64,000 nt of DNA from Marinobacter sediminum (GTDB lineage Bacteria; Pseudomonadota; Gammaproteobacteria; Pseudomonadales; Oleiphilaceae). The DNA is taken from contig NZ_JAGTWY010000001.1 in NCBI RefSeq assembly GCF_023657445.1, forward strand, positions 3,534,001 to 3,598,000, in the 5' to 3' direction. Both the position numbers and the translations under genes were made by a program. Below the pieces are notes generated by a model, which saw only the letters and a list, made by a program, of their open reading frames with translations, searched no databases and was not told the origin of the DNA. Positions 33,037 to 42,094 of this stretch are shown here, piece after piece (the stretch's first letter is position 1; every line of letters starts with the position of its first letter).

Positions 33037-34770
33037 ATGAGCCTTCAGCGCTATCTGCCAATCCTGAACTGGCTGCCAACGTATGGCCGAAGCCAGGCTA
33101 CCAGCGACATGGTGGCGGCAATCATTGTGACGGTGATGCTGATCCCCCAGTCACTGGCCTATGCCCTGCTTGCCGGACTGCCGGCCCAGGTAGGACTCTA
33201 TGCCAGTATCCTGCCGCTGGTGGTCTATGCCATCTTCGGCACCAGTCGTACGCTCTCTGTTGGTCCGGTTGCCGTTGCATCATTGATGACGGCGGCGGCG
33301 CTCGCACCGCTTGCGGCTGCCGGGACACCGGAGTATGTCGCCGGTGCCATCCTGCTTGCGGTCATGTCGGGCCTGATGCTCACGGTCATGGGGTTGCTGC
33401 GGCTTGGCTTCCTCGCGAATTTTCTCAGCCACCCGGTGATCTCGGGCTTCATTACCGCCTCGGGTATTGTCATCGCTGCCAGTCAGTTCAAGCACATATT
33501 TGGTGTCGATGCTTCGGGTCATAACCTGCTGGAAATCGGCAAATCCCTGGCCTTGTCCATTGGTGACAGTAATCTGGCGACTCTGGCAATCGGCATCGGT
33601 GCCCTGCTGTTTCTCATGTTTGCCCGCAAACGTCTGAAACCGATCCTGTCCGGGATGGGGGTGCCCGCTCGCATTGCAGACATCCTGGCCAAAACGGCCC
33701 CGATTCTGGCTGTGTTGGTAACTACCCTGGTGGCATGGCAGCTGCAGCTGGGGGAAAGTGGTGTGAAGCTGGTTGGCAGCGTGCCCTCGGGTTTGCCCGA
33801 GCTGACCCTGCCGAGCAGAGATTGGCAGCTATGGCAGCAGCTGGCGGTGAGTGCTCTGCTTATCAGCGTGGTTGGTTTCGTTGAATCGGTATCGGTCGGG
33901 CAGACGCTTGCGGCGAAGCGGCGCCAACGAATAGACCCGGATCAGGAGCTGATTGGCCTGGGCACTGCCAACCTTGGCGCCGGTCTCTCCGGTGGTATGC
34001 CGGTCACCGGCGGTTTTTCCCGGTCTGTCGTCAACTTTGATGCCGGGGCGGAAACACCGGCGGCCGGAGCCTATACTGCGATCGGTATTGCACTTGCGAC
34101 ACTGTTTCTGACTCCGGCGATTGCCTACCTCCCAAAAGCCACACTGGCGGCCACCATCATCGTTGCGGTTACGTCACTGATCGACCTTCCGGCACTGGCA
34201 CGCACCTGGCGGTATTCGCGTACCGATTTTGGAGCCATGTTGGCCACCATCCTGCTGACCCTGGTCCATAGCGTGGAGGCCGGCATCATCGCCGGTGTGG
34301 CACTGTCGATAGGTCTGTTTCTGTATCGCACCAGCCGTCCTCATAGCGCGGTGGTCGGCCGGGTGCCCGGCACCGAGCACTTTCGTAACGTACTCAGGTA
34401 CGATGTTGAATTGTGCCCCAAGGTGACGTTCCTGCGGGTGGATGAAAGTCTGTATTTTGCGAATGCCCGGTTTCTGGAAGAAACCGTGATGGATCTGGTT
34501 ACCAGCGAACCTGAATTGAAAGACCTTGTGCTGGTGTGCCCGGCGGTGAACCTGGTCGATGCCTCGGCCCTGGAAAGCCTTGAGGCCATCAACGAGCGTC
34601 TCAGGGATGCCGGCGTGAACTTGCACCTGTCTGAAGTGAAGGGGCCTGTGATGGATCGTCTCAAGGGAACGGAGTTGCTTGCCCATTTGAGCGGGGATGT
34701 CTTCCTGAGCACCTTTGAGGCCTGGCAAATGTTGATTGGAAAAGCTGAGCCCCTGAAAGAAACCGGCTGA
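33037..34770 (+). CDS. SulP-family anion transporter with STAS domain
   Basis: Inner-membrane SLC26/SulP transporter of 577 aa. The N-terminal part (about 1-430) has 12-14 membrane segments with the family signature region QSLAYALLAGLPAQVGLYAS (residues 32-51), then GGMPVTGGFSRSVVNFDAGA. The cytoplasmic STAS domain occupies about 440-565 (VTFLRVDESLYFANARFLEE, LVLVCPAVNLVDASALESLE). Substrate may be sulfate, bicarbonate or another anion. Its position directly behind a persulfide dioxygenase favours sulfate or sulfite movement. It is in one operon with that gene. Confidence 0.93.
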   Translation: MSLQRYLPILNWLPTYGRSQATSDMVAAIIVTVMLIPQSLAYALLAGLPAQVGLYASILPLVVYAIFGTSRTLSVGPVAVASLMTAAALAPLAAAGTPEYVAGAILLAVMSGLMLTVMGLLRLGFLANFLSHPVISGFITASGIVIAASQFKHIFGVDASGHNLLEIGKSLALSIGDSNLATLAIGIGALLFLMFARKRLKPILSGMGVPARIADILAKTAPILAVLVTTLVAWQLQLGESGVKLVGSVPSGLPELTLPSRDWQLWQQLAVSALLISVVGFVESVSVGQTLAAKRRQRIDPDQELIGLGTANLGAGLSGGMPVTGGFSRSVVNFDAGAETPAAGAYTAIGIALATLFLTPAIAYLPKATLAATIIVAVTSLIDLPALARTWRYSRTDFGAMLATILLTLVHSVEAGIIAGVALSIGLFLYRTSRPHSAVVGRVPGTEHFRNVLRYDVELCPKVTFLRVDESLYFANARFLEETVMDLVTSEPELKDLVLVCPAVNLVDASALESLEAINERLRDAGVNLHLSEVKGPVMDRLKGTELLAHLSGDVFLSTFEAWQMLIGKAEPLKETG

Positions 34771-34852
34771 TCGATAACGCGGTTGCGCCATGGGTGGGGT
34801 TGGCTCGTATCATAGTGATATTCCCGGTTCCTGATTCAGCGGTGAATTTATC

Positions 34853-35512
34853 ATGGGCATGACCGACAACCTGCTATCGACCAGTCAGTGGATCGTAACG
34901 TTTCTGGTGTTTGCGCTGATTCTGGTCCGGGCTGTGCGTTCAATCGACTGGCAGGGTTTCCGGAAGGACAACGCGCTACAACATGCGTTTTTCGGCGCGG
35001 CGGTGGTGCTGGGTTTTCTCTGGCAGTTACGGGCGGGCATTTCGCCAGGGCTTTCCATCCATGTGTTCGGCATCACGGTCATTACCCTGATGCTGGGGTG
35101 GGCACTCGCGGTCCTGTCTGGTTTGCTGGCCCTCGTCATAACAGTGATTACCGGCCGGGAACCCTTGCTGATGTTTGCTGCCAACGGCCTGGTCACGGTC
35201 ATGGTGCCGGCCCTGGTCAGCCACGGCATCATGGTCTGGGAGCGGCGGCGTAACTTCCGGAACTTCTTCGCCTATATCTTTTTCTGCGGCTTCTTTGGCG
35301 CAGGCATTTCGGTGGCGGTGGCCGGCACTGTCATGTGCCTGATGCTGTGGACAAGTGGTGTCTACGAATTCCAGGAGCTGATCCACGAGTACTTCCGTTA
35401 CCTGCCCCTGTTCATGATTCCGGAAGGTTTTGTGAATGGCACATTTGTGACTGGCCTGATGGTGTTTCATCCAGACCGGCTGACCACCCTGGACCAGAGG
35501 CGCTATCGCTGA
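34853..35512 (+). CDS. CbiM-like energy-coupling-factor membrane protein
   Basis: A 219-residue integral membrane protein with about six segments. It resembles the CbiM/NikM substrate-specificity component of cobalt/nickel ECF transporters, mainly through the C-terminal IPEGFVNGTFVTGLMVFHPD block and the AAVVLGFLWQLRAGISPGL block. The usual N-terminal Met-His-Ile/Met metal-binding start of CbiM is missing; the protein begins MGMTDNLLSTSQW. No CbiN, CbiQ or CbiO partner is nearby. So it is an orphan, possibly with altered function. Start context is weak. Confidence 0.75.
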   Translation: MGMTDNLLSTSQWIVTFLVFALILVRAVRSIDWQGFRKDNALQHAFFGAAVVLGFLWQLRAGISPGLSIHVFGITVITLMLGWALAVLSGLLALVITVITGREPLLMFAANGLVTVMVPALVSHGIMVWERRRNFRNFFAYIFFCGFFGAGISVAVAGTVMCLMLWTSGVYEFQELIHEYFRYLPLFMIPEGFVNGTFVTGLMVFHPDRLTTLDQRRYR

Positions 35513-35528
35513 CGATGCCTTGCCGGGG

Positions 35529-37658
35529 TCAGATGCCCTCGCCGCTTGCCATCAATGGCTCCAGCATGTCGCCGCCCGTGCCGGACGATCGTCTTCTTTG
35601 CCACTCAGTAGCCCAATCCAGAACCTCTGTTGCCGGCATTGGGCGGGCAATGCCATAGCCCTGGACAAAATGGCAGCCCATGTTCCTCAGGGCTCTGGCG
35701 TGTTCCATGGTTTCCACGCCCTCTGCGAGAGCGGGCCGTTGGAAACGCTGGGCGAGGAAGATGACGCTCTCGACAATGGCATGATCGTTAACGTCTTCAA
35801 GCATGTTCAGTACGAAGCTCTGATCAATCTTTATGGTGTCCACCGGCAGGGTGCGCAGGTAGGTCAGCGACGAGAACCCCGTGCCGAAATCGTCCAGCGC
35901 GACTTGTAAACCAAGTGCTCGGCAACGGGCCAGTACATTGCTGGCTCGCTTGGTATCCTCCAGTGCCGTGGACTCCAGCACCTCCAGCGTGATGAGCGCC
36001 GGGTCCAACTCCGGATGACTGCGAAGGTAGCTCGCCAGATAGTCTGAAAAACTGCGATCCATGAGTTGCTGGGCACTGACATTTATGCTGACGGCCAGAT
36101 CCTCTCCAGCCTCTTTCCAGGTATTCATTTGATGAATCGCTTCCTTGAGCACCCACTGACCCAGCGGTATCTCAAGATGGCTGTTTTCTACAGCCGGGAG
36201 GAACTGTCCCGGCGCCAGAATGCCCCTGACCGGATGATTCCAGCGAATCAGGGCCTCAAAGCCCACCAGTTTACAGTCGGAAATCTGAACCTGTGGCTGG
36301 AAGAAGAGTTCAAACTCATTATTTTGCAGGCCACGGCTGATCTCCGCTAACTGATCGCGACGTTCGCGGAGACCTTTGTCGAGGCAGGGATCGAAGAAAT
36401 GAAACTGGTTGCGTCCCTTTTCCTTGGCGGAGTACATCGCCTGATTGGCATGTCGGATGAGGCCCTCTGCATCGCCGTTGTCTTTGGGGTATTGGGTGAT
36501 ACCGAGGCTGGCGGTCAGCCTGAGTGTTTCATCACCAGCTGTTATCGGGCCGTTGATAGTAGCGAGAATGCGCTGGTAGACCCCTTCCTTATTGTTGTTC
36601 TGGAGCAGGAGTGCGAATTCGTCACCACCGATCCGGGCCAGGGTATCGCCGGTACGAAGCGAGCGTGACAATCGTTCTGCGAGTGTCCGCAGCACCTGGT
36701 CTCCGGTGGCGCGACCCAAACGATCATTAAGGTTTTTGAAGCCGTCGAGATCCAGGTAGCACACCGACAGGGCTCGCTGTTGCCTGTCGGCATGGGCGCG
36801 AGCGGCAATGATTCGCTCTTCAAATAGCTGACGATTGGGCAGGCCGGTGAGGTCGTCATAGTTTGCGGCGCGGTCCAGCTCTTTGGCATGATTTTTCAGG
36901 GCGGTAATATCGGAGAAAGCAGCTACATGATAGTACTGCCCGGGTTCTTCCAGGTGCACCCGGCTGATGGACAGCAGCTCAATATATTCCTCGCCATTTT
37001 TCCGCCGGTTCCAGATTTCGCCTCGCCACTGACCGGTGTTTTCGATGGAATGCCACATGGACCGGTAATACTCAGCGGAATGGCGTCCCGAACTCAGGAT
37101 GGCGGGCGTCAAACCGAGCACTTCATCGCGATCGTATCCGGTAATCCTCGAGAAGGCGGGATTGGTATCCAGGATTCGGTTATTGCGGTCACTAATGAGG
37201 ATTGCCTCATGGCTCCGATCAAAGACGCTGGCGGCGATGCGCAGATTGCGTTCACTGTGCTTGCGATCAGAGATGTTGTTCTGAATAACAACGAAGCCCT
37301 CTACTGCCTCGCTCTCTCTCAGGATGGGTGCGCAGTAGGCCTGAACCCAAAAGGGCTTACCCGAACGTGTGTAATTAAGCACATCTTCTTCGAAGGGTTC
37401 GCCCAGATGCAGCTGGCGCCTGATCCGTCTGATGGTTTCGGGGTCGGTCTCGGGTCCGTACAGAATGTCCCGCGGTGATTGCCCGATAACGTCCTGCAGC
37501 AGGTAGCCCGTGTGTTCCTCAAAACTGGAATTCACCCATTCAATAATCCCGGCCTCATCCAGCAGAATCACCATGTTCCGGCTAATGGAGGCAACACTGG
37601 CGAGCCGGTCGTTAAGTTGGTCAGAGGGTGCTGAGGTTGAATCCTGGGGTATGGGCAT
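35529..37658 (-). CDS. PAS-PAS-GGDEF-EAL cyclic-di-GMP signalling protein
   Basis: A 709-residue cytoplasmic protein. PAS domain 1 spans about 20-130 (NSSFEEHTGYLLQDVIGQSP), PAS 2 about 140-260 (NPAFSRITGYDRDEVLG). The diguanylate cyclase domain has intact GGDEF (344-348) after DLTGLPNRQLF. The phosphodiesterase domain has EAL at 468-470 (GFEALIRWNHP), DDFGTGFSSL, and a later Glu in LAEGVET. Both enzymatic motifs look complete, so it may make and degrade c-di-GMP. There are no membrane segments. It appears to be a single-gene unit with its start at 37658. Confidence 0.95.
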   Translation of the reverse strand: MPIPQDSTSAPSDQLNDRLASVASISRNMVILLDEAGIIEWVNSSFEEHTGYLLQDVIGQSPRDILYGPETDPETIRRIRRQLHLGEPFEEDVLNYTRSGKPFWVQAYCAPILRESEAVEGFVVIQNNISDRKHSERNLRIAASVFDRSHEAILISDRNNRILDTNPAFSRITGYDRDEVLGLTPAILSSGRHSAEYYRSMWHSIENTGQWRGEIWNRRKNGEEYIELLSISRVHLEEPGQYYHVAAFSDITALKNHAKELDRAANYDDLTGLPNRQLFEERIIAARAHADRQQRALSVCYLDLDGFKNLNDRLGRATGDQVLRTLAERLSRSLRTGDTLARIGGDEFALLLQNNNKEGVYQRILATINGPITAGDETLRLTASLGITQYPKDNGDAEGLIRHANQAMYSAKEKGRNQFHFFDPCLDKGLRERRDQLAEISRGLQNNEFELFFQPQVQISDCKLVGFEALIRWNHPVRGILAPGQFLPAVENSHLEIPLGQWVLKEAIHQMNTWKEAGEDLAVSINVSAQQLMDRSFSDYLASYLRSHPELDPALITLEVLESTALEDTKRASNVLARCRALGLQVALDDFGTGFSSLTYLRTLPVDTIKIDQSFVLNMLEDVNDHAIVESVIFLAQRFQRPALAEGVETMEHARALRNMGCHFVQGYGIARPMPATEVLDWATEWQRRRSSGTGGDMLEPLMASGEGI

Positions 37659-37843
37659 AGGCGGCTAACGTGTATTCCTTCTGGTGAATGTTTGGACTCT
37701 CCTTGCTGAAAATTCGCCGGAGTTGGTGACGATCCTGTCCGGGGCTTTTTTCACTAGTTGTGCACAGGTAAGGCAGGTGGTCAGTCTCACGACCTGAGCG
37801 TGCCGCTGAGCGAAAGACCGCAGATGCTACTGGAACTCAGTTA

Positions 37844-37876
37844 AAATGGCATGACCATTTCGTTCAAGATTCTTGA
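37844..37876. repeat. Two adjacent small palindromes
   Basis: aaatgg-catga-ccattt (37844-37860) and tcaaga-t-tcttga (37864-37876) lie 3 bases apart. They sit in the 261-bp gap between the start of the GGDEF-EAL gene and the end of regA. They may be regulator sites for the GGDEF-EAL gene or part of a weak terminator for regBA. The rest of the gap shows nothing clear. Confidence 0.35.
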
Positions 37877-37919
37877 CGAGGATCATTTTTCGGTTGATTG
37901 CGGTGATGTTGATTGGTCA

Positions 37920-38450
37920 CTACCGCCAACGTGAGTGTTTCTGGAGCTTTCTCTGCAGGGTACGACGATGCATATTCAGGGCGCGGGCGGTGGCTGAGAC
38001 ATTGCCTGCCTGTTCGTTTAATACGCGCTGGATATGCTCCCATTCCATCTCCTCCACGGAGGGTGGCTCGGATCGCAGATCCGGAGATAATTCCAGTGAA
38101 TCGAAGCCGGCGATGAGCTGGTTCACGGTAACGGGCTTGCAGAGGTAGTTGACGGCACCGCGACGCATGGCCTCGACGGCGGTGGCAATGCTGCCGTAAC
38201 CGGTCAGCACCAGGACATCCAGATCAGCCTGTTTGGCGAGCAAATCGGGTAGCAGCTTCAGGCCACTTTCACCGGCAAGGTTCAGGTCCAGCACGCATCG
38301 TGCAAACCGTTGGCCTTCAAGAGCCTGCAGTGCCTCTGTGTGGGAGGTCGCACCGGTGGCTTCGATGCCGTGCCGGGCAAGGGAGCGCTGGAGTACCTGC
38401 AGGAAGGCTGCATCGTCGTCGATCAGAAGCCATGGCAGACTGTCAGACAT
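37920..38450 (-). CDS. RegA/PrrA/RoxR-type redox response regulator
   Basis: Response regulator of 176 aa. The receiver domain has the acidic pocket at 11-13 and phosphoacceptor Asp55 (CVLDLNLAGESGL), with Lys in NYLCKPVTVNQ. After a short linker comes a Fis-type helix-turn-helix (AGNVSATARALNMHRRTLQRKL), the hallmark of the RegA family. RegA regulators adjust respiratory and energy genes to redox state. ATG 38450 is preferred over the GTG at 38456. It follows regB on the minus strand in one operon. Confidence 0.93.
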   Translation of the reverse strand: MSDSLPWLLIDDDAAFLQVLQRSLARHGIEATGATSHTEALQALEGQRFARCVLDLNLAGESGLKLLPDLLAKQADLDVLVLTGYGSIATAVEAMRRGAVNYLCKPVTVNQLIAGFDSLELSPDLRSEPPSVEEMEWEHIQRVLNEQAGNVSATARALNMHRRTLQRKLQKHSRWR

Positions 38451-38452
38451 TG

Positions 38453-39700
38453 TCACCCCCCGGGTGTTTTCTGTGGTAAATCGATGATCATTATGGTGCC
38501 GGTTGGTTTGACCCGGGCTTTAAGGGCGCCCCCCAGACGCTGAATGGTAGCATTGGAGAGAAAAAGGCCCACGCCAAGACCGTTCTCAGAGTTCACAATA
38601 TTTTCTCCGGGGGTATTGTCCAGGCTGGTTTCCAGGCCATCGCCCTGATCTTCCACAATTATTTCCACGTGCCCACTCTCGGTGTTCCGGGAGCTCACGC
38701 CTACCCACGCAGGGCTGGCAGTCAGTGCATTGGCCAACAGGTTCAGTACGGCCTGATCAAGGGTGGCATCCACCGAGATCCGGGATTCCGGAAACGGTGT
38801 TTGCCAGTCGATGGCACCCGCGGGCCAGAGCAGGGTTGCGGATTCTCTCAAGCGTAACAGCCAGTCCTGGACGCTGATGGTTTCAAGTTGCGCCGTTTTG
38901 GCCTGCACGGCGGCCGTGGAAAGCTGCTGTAAATGACCGCTGCAGAGCCTCAGTTGCTGCTCCATCATGTCCAGATCTTCGTTAAGGGCCTCGTCATTCA
39001 GGCCTGAGCGCATCTCCTCGACCAACAGCGTCATGGTGTTGAGCGGGGTGCCCAGTCGATGAGCGACAGCCGCCGATGAAAGGCCCAGGGCAATAATCTG
39101 TTCGTCGCGAAGCCGGGTTTCGCGGACTTGCGACAATTGTGACTGCTGCCGGCGCAGGCGTCTGGCCAGGGCTCCCACGACCAGCAGGAGGATGCCAGAG
39201 GTGAGGGCGAAGGTGACCCACATTCCGACCAGGTGCAGTTGGGCCAGATTGGCACTGTGGTGGCCTTCGGTAACCGGAGTAGGCCAGAGCACCAGTGCGG
39301 TATAGACGGCAATGCCGATAACAGTGAGAACAATACTCTGTTCAAGAGGCACCAGAACAATGGCAATGGCGATGGGCAGCAGCAGTAATGAGGTGAGCGG
39401 GTTGGTGTAACCACCGGTCATGAATAGCCAGGCGCCAGTGAGCAGCAGGTCAAGGGCGAGACCGGCGCTCACAGTCATGGCAGCCTTCGGGGGGCGGCGG
39501 GTGAACCATAGCCATCCCAGCGTTGCCAGCACACCGTAAAGCAGACAAAGCAGCAGGGCTTCTACCCGGTAGGCGAGGGTGACGACGGTTTCGGCAATGG
39601 CCAGAGCCACCAGTTGAATGGCAACAATCGCCAGGCGCATACCCAGAAGGTAACGGGCCGCCTGCTGAAAACCGGTTTGAGAGAGAGTAAGCCATTCCAT
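38453..39700 (-). CDS. RegB/PrrB/RoxS-type redox sensor kinase
   Basis: Membrane sensor kinase of about 415 aa with six membrane segments in the first 180 residues. The quinone-sensing heptapeptide of RegB is present as GGYTNPL (96-102). The phospho-His is His214 in AVAHRLGTPLNTM. A Cys at 253 (LRLCSGHL), 39 residues after the His, matches the position of the redox-active Cys of RegB. HATPase motifs are LLANALTASPAW and GLGVGLFLS. The start is set at 39700 (MEWLTLSQ); ATG 39709 is an alternative. It diverges from the copper receptor gene and is coupled to regA. Confidence 0.92.
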   Translation of the reverse strand: MEWLTLSQTGFQQAARYLLGMRLAIVAIQLVALAIAETVVTLAYRVEALLLCLLYGVLATLGWLWFTRRPPKAAMTVSAGLALDLLLTGAWLFMTGGYTNPLTSLLLLPIAIAIVLVPLEQSIVLTVIGIAVYTALVLWPTPVTEGHHSANLAQLHLVGMWVTFALTSGILLLVVGALARRLRRQQSQLSQVRETRLRDEQIIALGLSSAAVAHRLGTPLNTMTLLVEEMRSGLNDEALNEDLDMMEQQLRLCSGHLQQLSTAAVQAKTAQLETISVQDWLLRLRESATLLWPAGAIDWQTPFPESRISVDATLDQAVLNLLANALTASPAWVGVSSRNTESGHVEIIVEDQGDGLETSLDNTPGENIVNSENGLGVGLFLSNATIQRLGGALKARVKPTGTIMIIDLPQKTPGG

Positions 39701-39835
39701 GAGGCGCATTCTAGCCGGTTTTAACTGGTGGTACCTGCGCATGTACCTCAAAGTGGATGCGGCATTCTGTCTCACGCGCGGTCACGGCCTGCGCATTATC
39801 ATGGCGCAAATTCAGATTGGTCAGGATGCTGTGTA

Positions 39836-41842
39836 ATGGTTGTGAATGTAGCAAGTCGGCTAGCTTTGGTGTGGTTGGCGGGTAGTCTGACCCTGCCCTT
39901 GTCCGTGTGGGCCCAGGATTCGAGCGAGTCGGTGCCCCTGATCCGGATAACGGAGGGACAGGCCCTACCGGAAGCTTCTGAAACCCTCGCCTCAGAACCA
40001 GTGGAACGGCTTGCATCCAATCCCTCGGTCGCACTCTCGCGGATGGGTGGCCGTGGTCTCGATCCGGTTATACGTGGTCAGGGCCAGGAGCGGGTCGATG
40101 TTCTGCTTGATGGTATCCGGGTTGAAGGCGCCTGCCCCAACCGAATGGACCCGCCCACCAGCCGGCTCAGTTCCGCTCTGGCCCCGGTGCTGGAGGTTCG
40201 CACCAGTAACCAGACCCTGCGCTGGGGACCGATTTCCGGTGGCCAGGTCGTTGCTACTACGGCAGCTCCGGATTTCCGGGACGGTTTGACAACCGGCCAC
40301 CTCACGGTTGGTGGCTCGGATAATGGCAACGGCAAACTGGCCAACGGCAGCGTCGCGGTCGGCAGTGACCGTGGCTGGTTCCGACTGGCTGGGGGCTATG
40401 ACGAAGCCGACGATTACGAAGATGGCGATGGCAATAAGGTGCGCAGCGCCTACCAGAACACCGAAGGTCGTGTGGATGCCGCCTGGAAGGCCGACAATGG
40501 TTTTTACGTCAAGGGACTGGTGAGTCGCCAGGAAGAGCGCGATGTGAAATACCCCGGCTCGGGGATGGATGCACCAAAAACCGATACGGATATCGCGAGG
40601 CTGGAACTGGGCGCGCCTGTTGCCAATGGTGACTGGAGCCTTCTGACCTGGCAGGCGGACGTGGATCACATCATGGATAATTTCAGCCTGCGCCCGGCGA
40701 CCATGAAAATGTTGACGGCCTCTGAAACCCGGACCCGGGGCATCCGCCTGACTCTGGACCAGAGCCCGGACTCACGGACTAACTGGGCCATTGGTACAGA
40801 TTTCGAGACCAATAACTGGGAGGCCGAACGCTTTGGTGGCGCCACGCTGGATACGCTTACCTCGGTACTGTGGCCGGATGTGGACCGGGACCGGTTTGGC
40901 GTCTTCGCCGAACGCTTCTATCGGCTGACGCCGGAGCTGCAGCTGGGTGGCGGTGTCCGCTATGACCGTGTGGAGATGGACGCAGGCTCGGCCGACAAGA
41001 CCTTCGGTAGCGGGATGATGGCCATGTCGGCGGCAGACATCTACCAATCTCTTTATGGCACGACTAATACCGAAGCTACCGATGACAACTTCAGCGGGTT
41101 TGTCACGGGTGAGTGGCGCTTCTCGTCGCGCCAAGCCCTGGAAGTGACCGCAAGCCGAAGCGTTCGCAGTCCGGGTGTGACCGAACGTTACATTGCCAGC
41201 TGGAGCATGATGCCGGCCATGCGCTGGGCCGGCAATCCGGCTCTTGAGACCGAAAAGCACAACAAACTGGAAGTTGCCCTGCCGGGCCAGAGTGAGGGTT
41301 GGCACTGGCGCCCGGCAGTCTGGATTGATCAGGTAGACGATTTCGTACTGCGGACCCGCAATGCGGATCAGGTCAGTGTCTACCGCAATATTGATGCCCG
41401 CCTGCTCGGCGTGGAAGGGGCGTTGGGCTGGAGTGACGGAACCTGGAGCTCGACCAGCAAGCTGTCTGCGGTGCGGGGCGAGAATCGCGACGATGATAAA
41501 GCGCTGCCGCAGATTCCCCCGGTTCAGTTCATCCAGACCCTGGGCTGGCAGCACATGGGGCACCAGGTCGAGATGGCGTGGCAGGTCGCCCGGCGGCAGG
41601 ACCGTGTGGATCTGGCCTCCGGCCTTGATGCCGACACCTCTCCCGGTTATGGCGTGCTGAATCTATCGGGTAGTCATCCGTTGCTGGACTACCTGACGCT
41701 TTCCTGGGCGGTGGATAACCTGTTCGATAAAACCTGGGCGCCTCATGTCAGTCGTGCCAATACCGATCCGTTCAATCCCGAAGCTGTGCGGGTAAATGAG
41801 CCCGGCCGTACCCTGCGTGCAGCGCTGACGGCCAGATGGTGA
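39836..41842 (+). CDS. oprC: TonB-dependent copper receptor (OprC/NosA family)
   Basis: Outer-membrane receptor of 668 aa. It has a signal peptide (about 1-24, LSVWAQD), a plug domain with MGGRGLDPVIRGQGQERVDV and a C-terminal barrel ending LRAALTARW. The copper ligands reported for OprC can be recognised: CxxxM in GACPNRMDPP (Cys100, Met104) and HxM in VDHIMDNF (His278, Met280). The family feeds copper to cells, including for nitrous oxide reductase in denitrifiers. ATG 39836 is chosen because it begins the signal peptide. It diverges from regB, which controls respiratory genes in other bacteria, so redox control of copper uptake is plausible. A strong terminator follows. Confidence 0.92.
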   Translation: MVVNVASRLALVWLAGSLTLPLSVWAQDSSESVPLIRITEGQALPEASETLASEPVERLASNPSVALSRMGGRGLDPVIRGQGQERVDVLLDGIRVEGACPNRMDPPTSRLSSALAPVLEVRTSNQTLRWGPISGGQVVATTAAPDFRDGLTTGHLTVGGSDNGNGKLANGSVAVGSDRGWFRLAGGYDEADDYEDGDGNKVRSAYQNTEGRVDAAWKADNGFYVKGLVSRQEERDVKYPGSGMDAPKTDTDIARLELGAPVANGDWSLLTWQADVDHIMDNFSLRPATMKMLTASETRTRGIRLTLDQSPDSRTNWAIGTDFETNNWEAERFGGATLDTLTSVLWPDVDRDRFGVFAERFYRLTPELQLGGGVRYDRVEMDAGSADKTFGSGMMAMSAADIYQSLYGTTNTEATDDNFSGFVTGEWRFSSRQALEVTASRSVRSPGVTERYIASWSMMPAMRWAGNPALETEKHNKLEVALPGQSEGWHWRPAVWIDQVDDFVLRTRNADQVSVYRNIDARLLGVEGALGWSDGTWSSTSKLSAVRGENRDDDKALPQIPPVQFIQTLGWQHMGHQVEMAWQVARRQDRVDLASGLDADTSPGYGVLNLSGSHPLLDYLTLSWAVDNLFDKTWAPHVSRANTDPFNPEAVRVNEPGRTLRAALTARW

Positions 41843-41890
41843 GACTTACATTGGCGGTTGCCCGCTTCTCATAGCCGGCGGGTAACTCTT

Positions 41891-41926
41891 GCCCCGGGTT
41901 GAGCCAACTCCTCCCGGGGCTTTTTT
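41891..41926 (+). terminator. Intrinsic terminator after the copper receptor gene
   Basis: Perfect 8-bp stem gccccggg (41891-41898) and cccggggc (41913-41920) with a 14-base loop, followed by six T (41921-41926). It lies 49 bp after the stop codon. Confidence 0.92.
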
Positions 41927-41954
41927 ATAGAGCCCGTTGTCATCTGTACAAAAT

Positions 41955-41996
41955 TTGTCCTTGGTCAACCTTGGCGCCTGCAACAGGCTCTATGCT
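41955..41996 (+). promoter_or_regulatory. FNR/ANR-like box and -10 of the arc operon
   Basis: TTGTC-cttg-GTCAA (41955-41968) matches the FNR/ANR consensus TTGAT-N4-ATCAA at 7 of 10 positions, including both TTG/CAA ends. A -10 hexamer TATGCT lies at 41991-41996. A transcription start about 7 bases later (near 42003) puts the box centre at -41.5, the standard position for activation by FNR. This fits the known oxygen control of arginine deiminase operons in Pseudomonas. Confidence 0.65.
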
Positions 41997-42094
41997 GAAT
42001 CCAGTCAGTCGCAATCCATGTGCCTGATGTTCGTTGATACGGTCTGGGCCTCGGGTCCGGACCGACCCCTGATGCCAAGGATAGGAGCTCTGCT

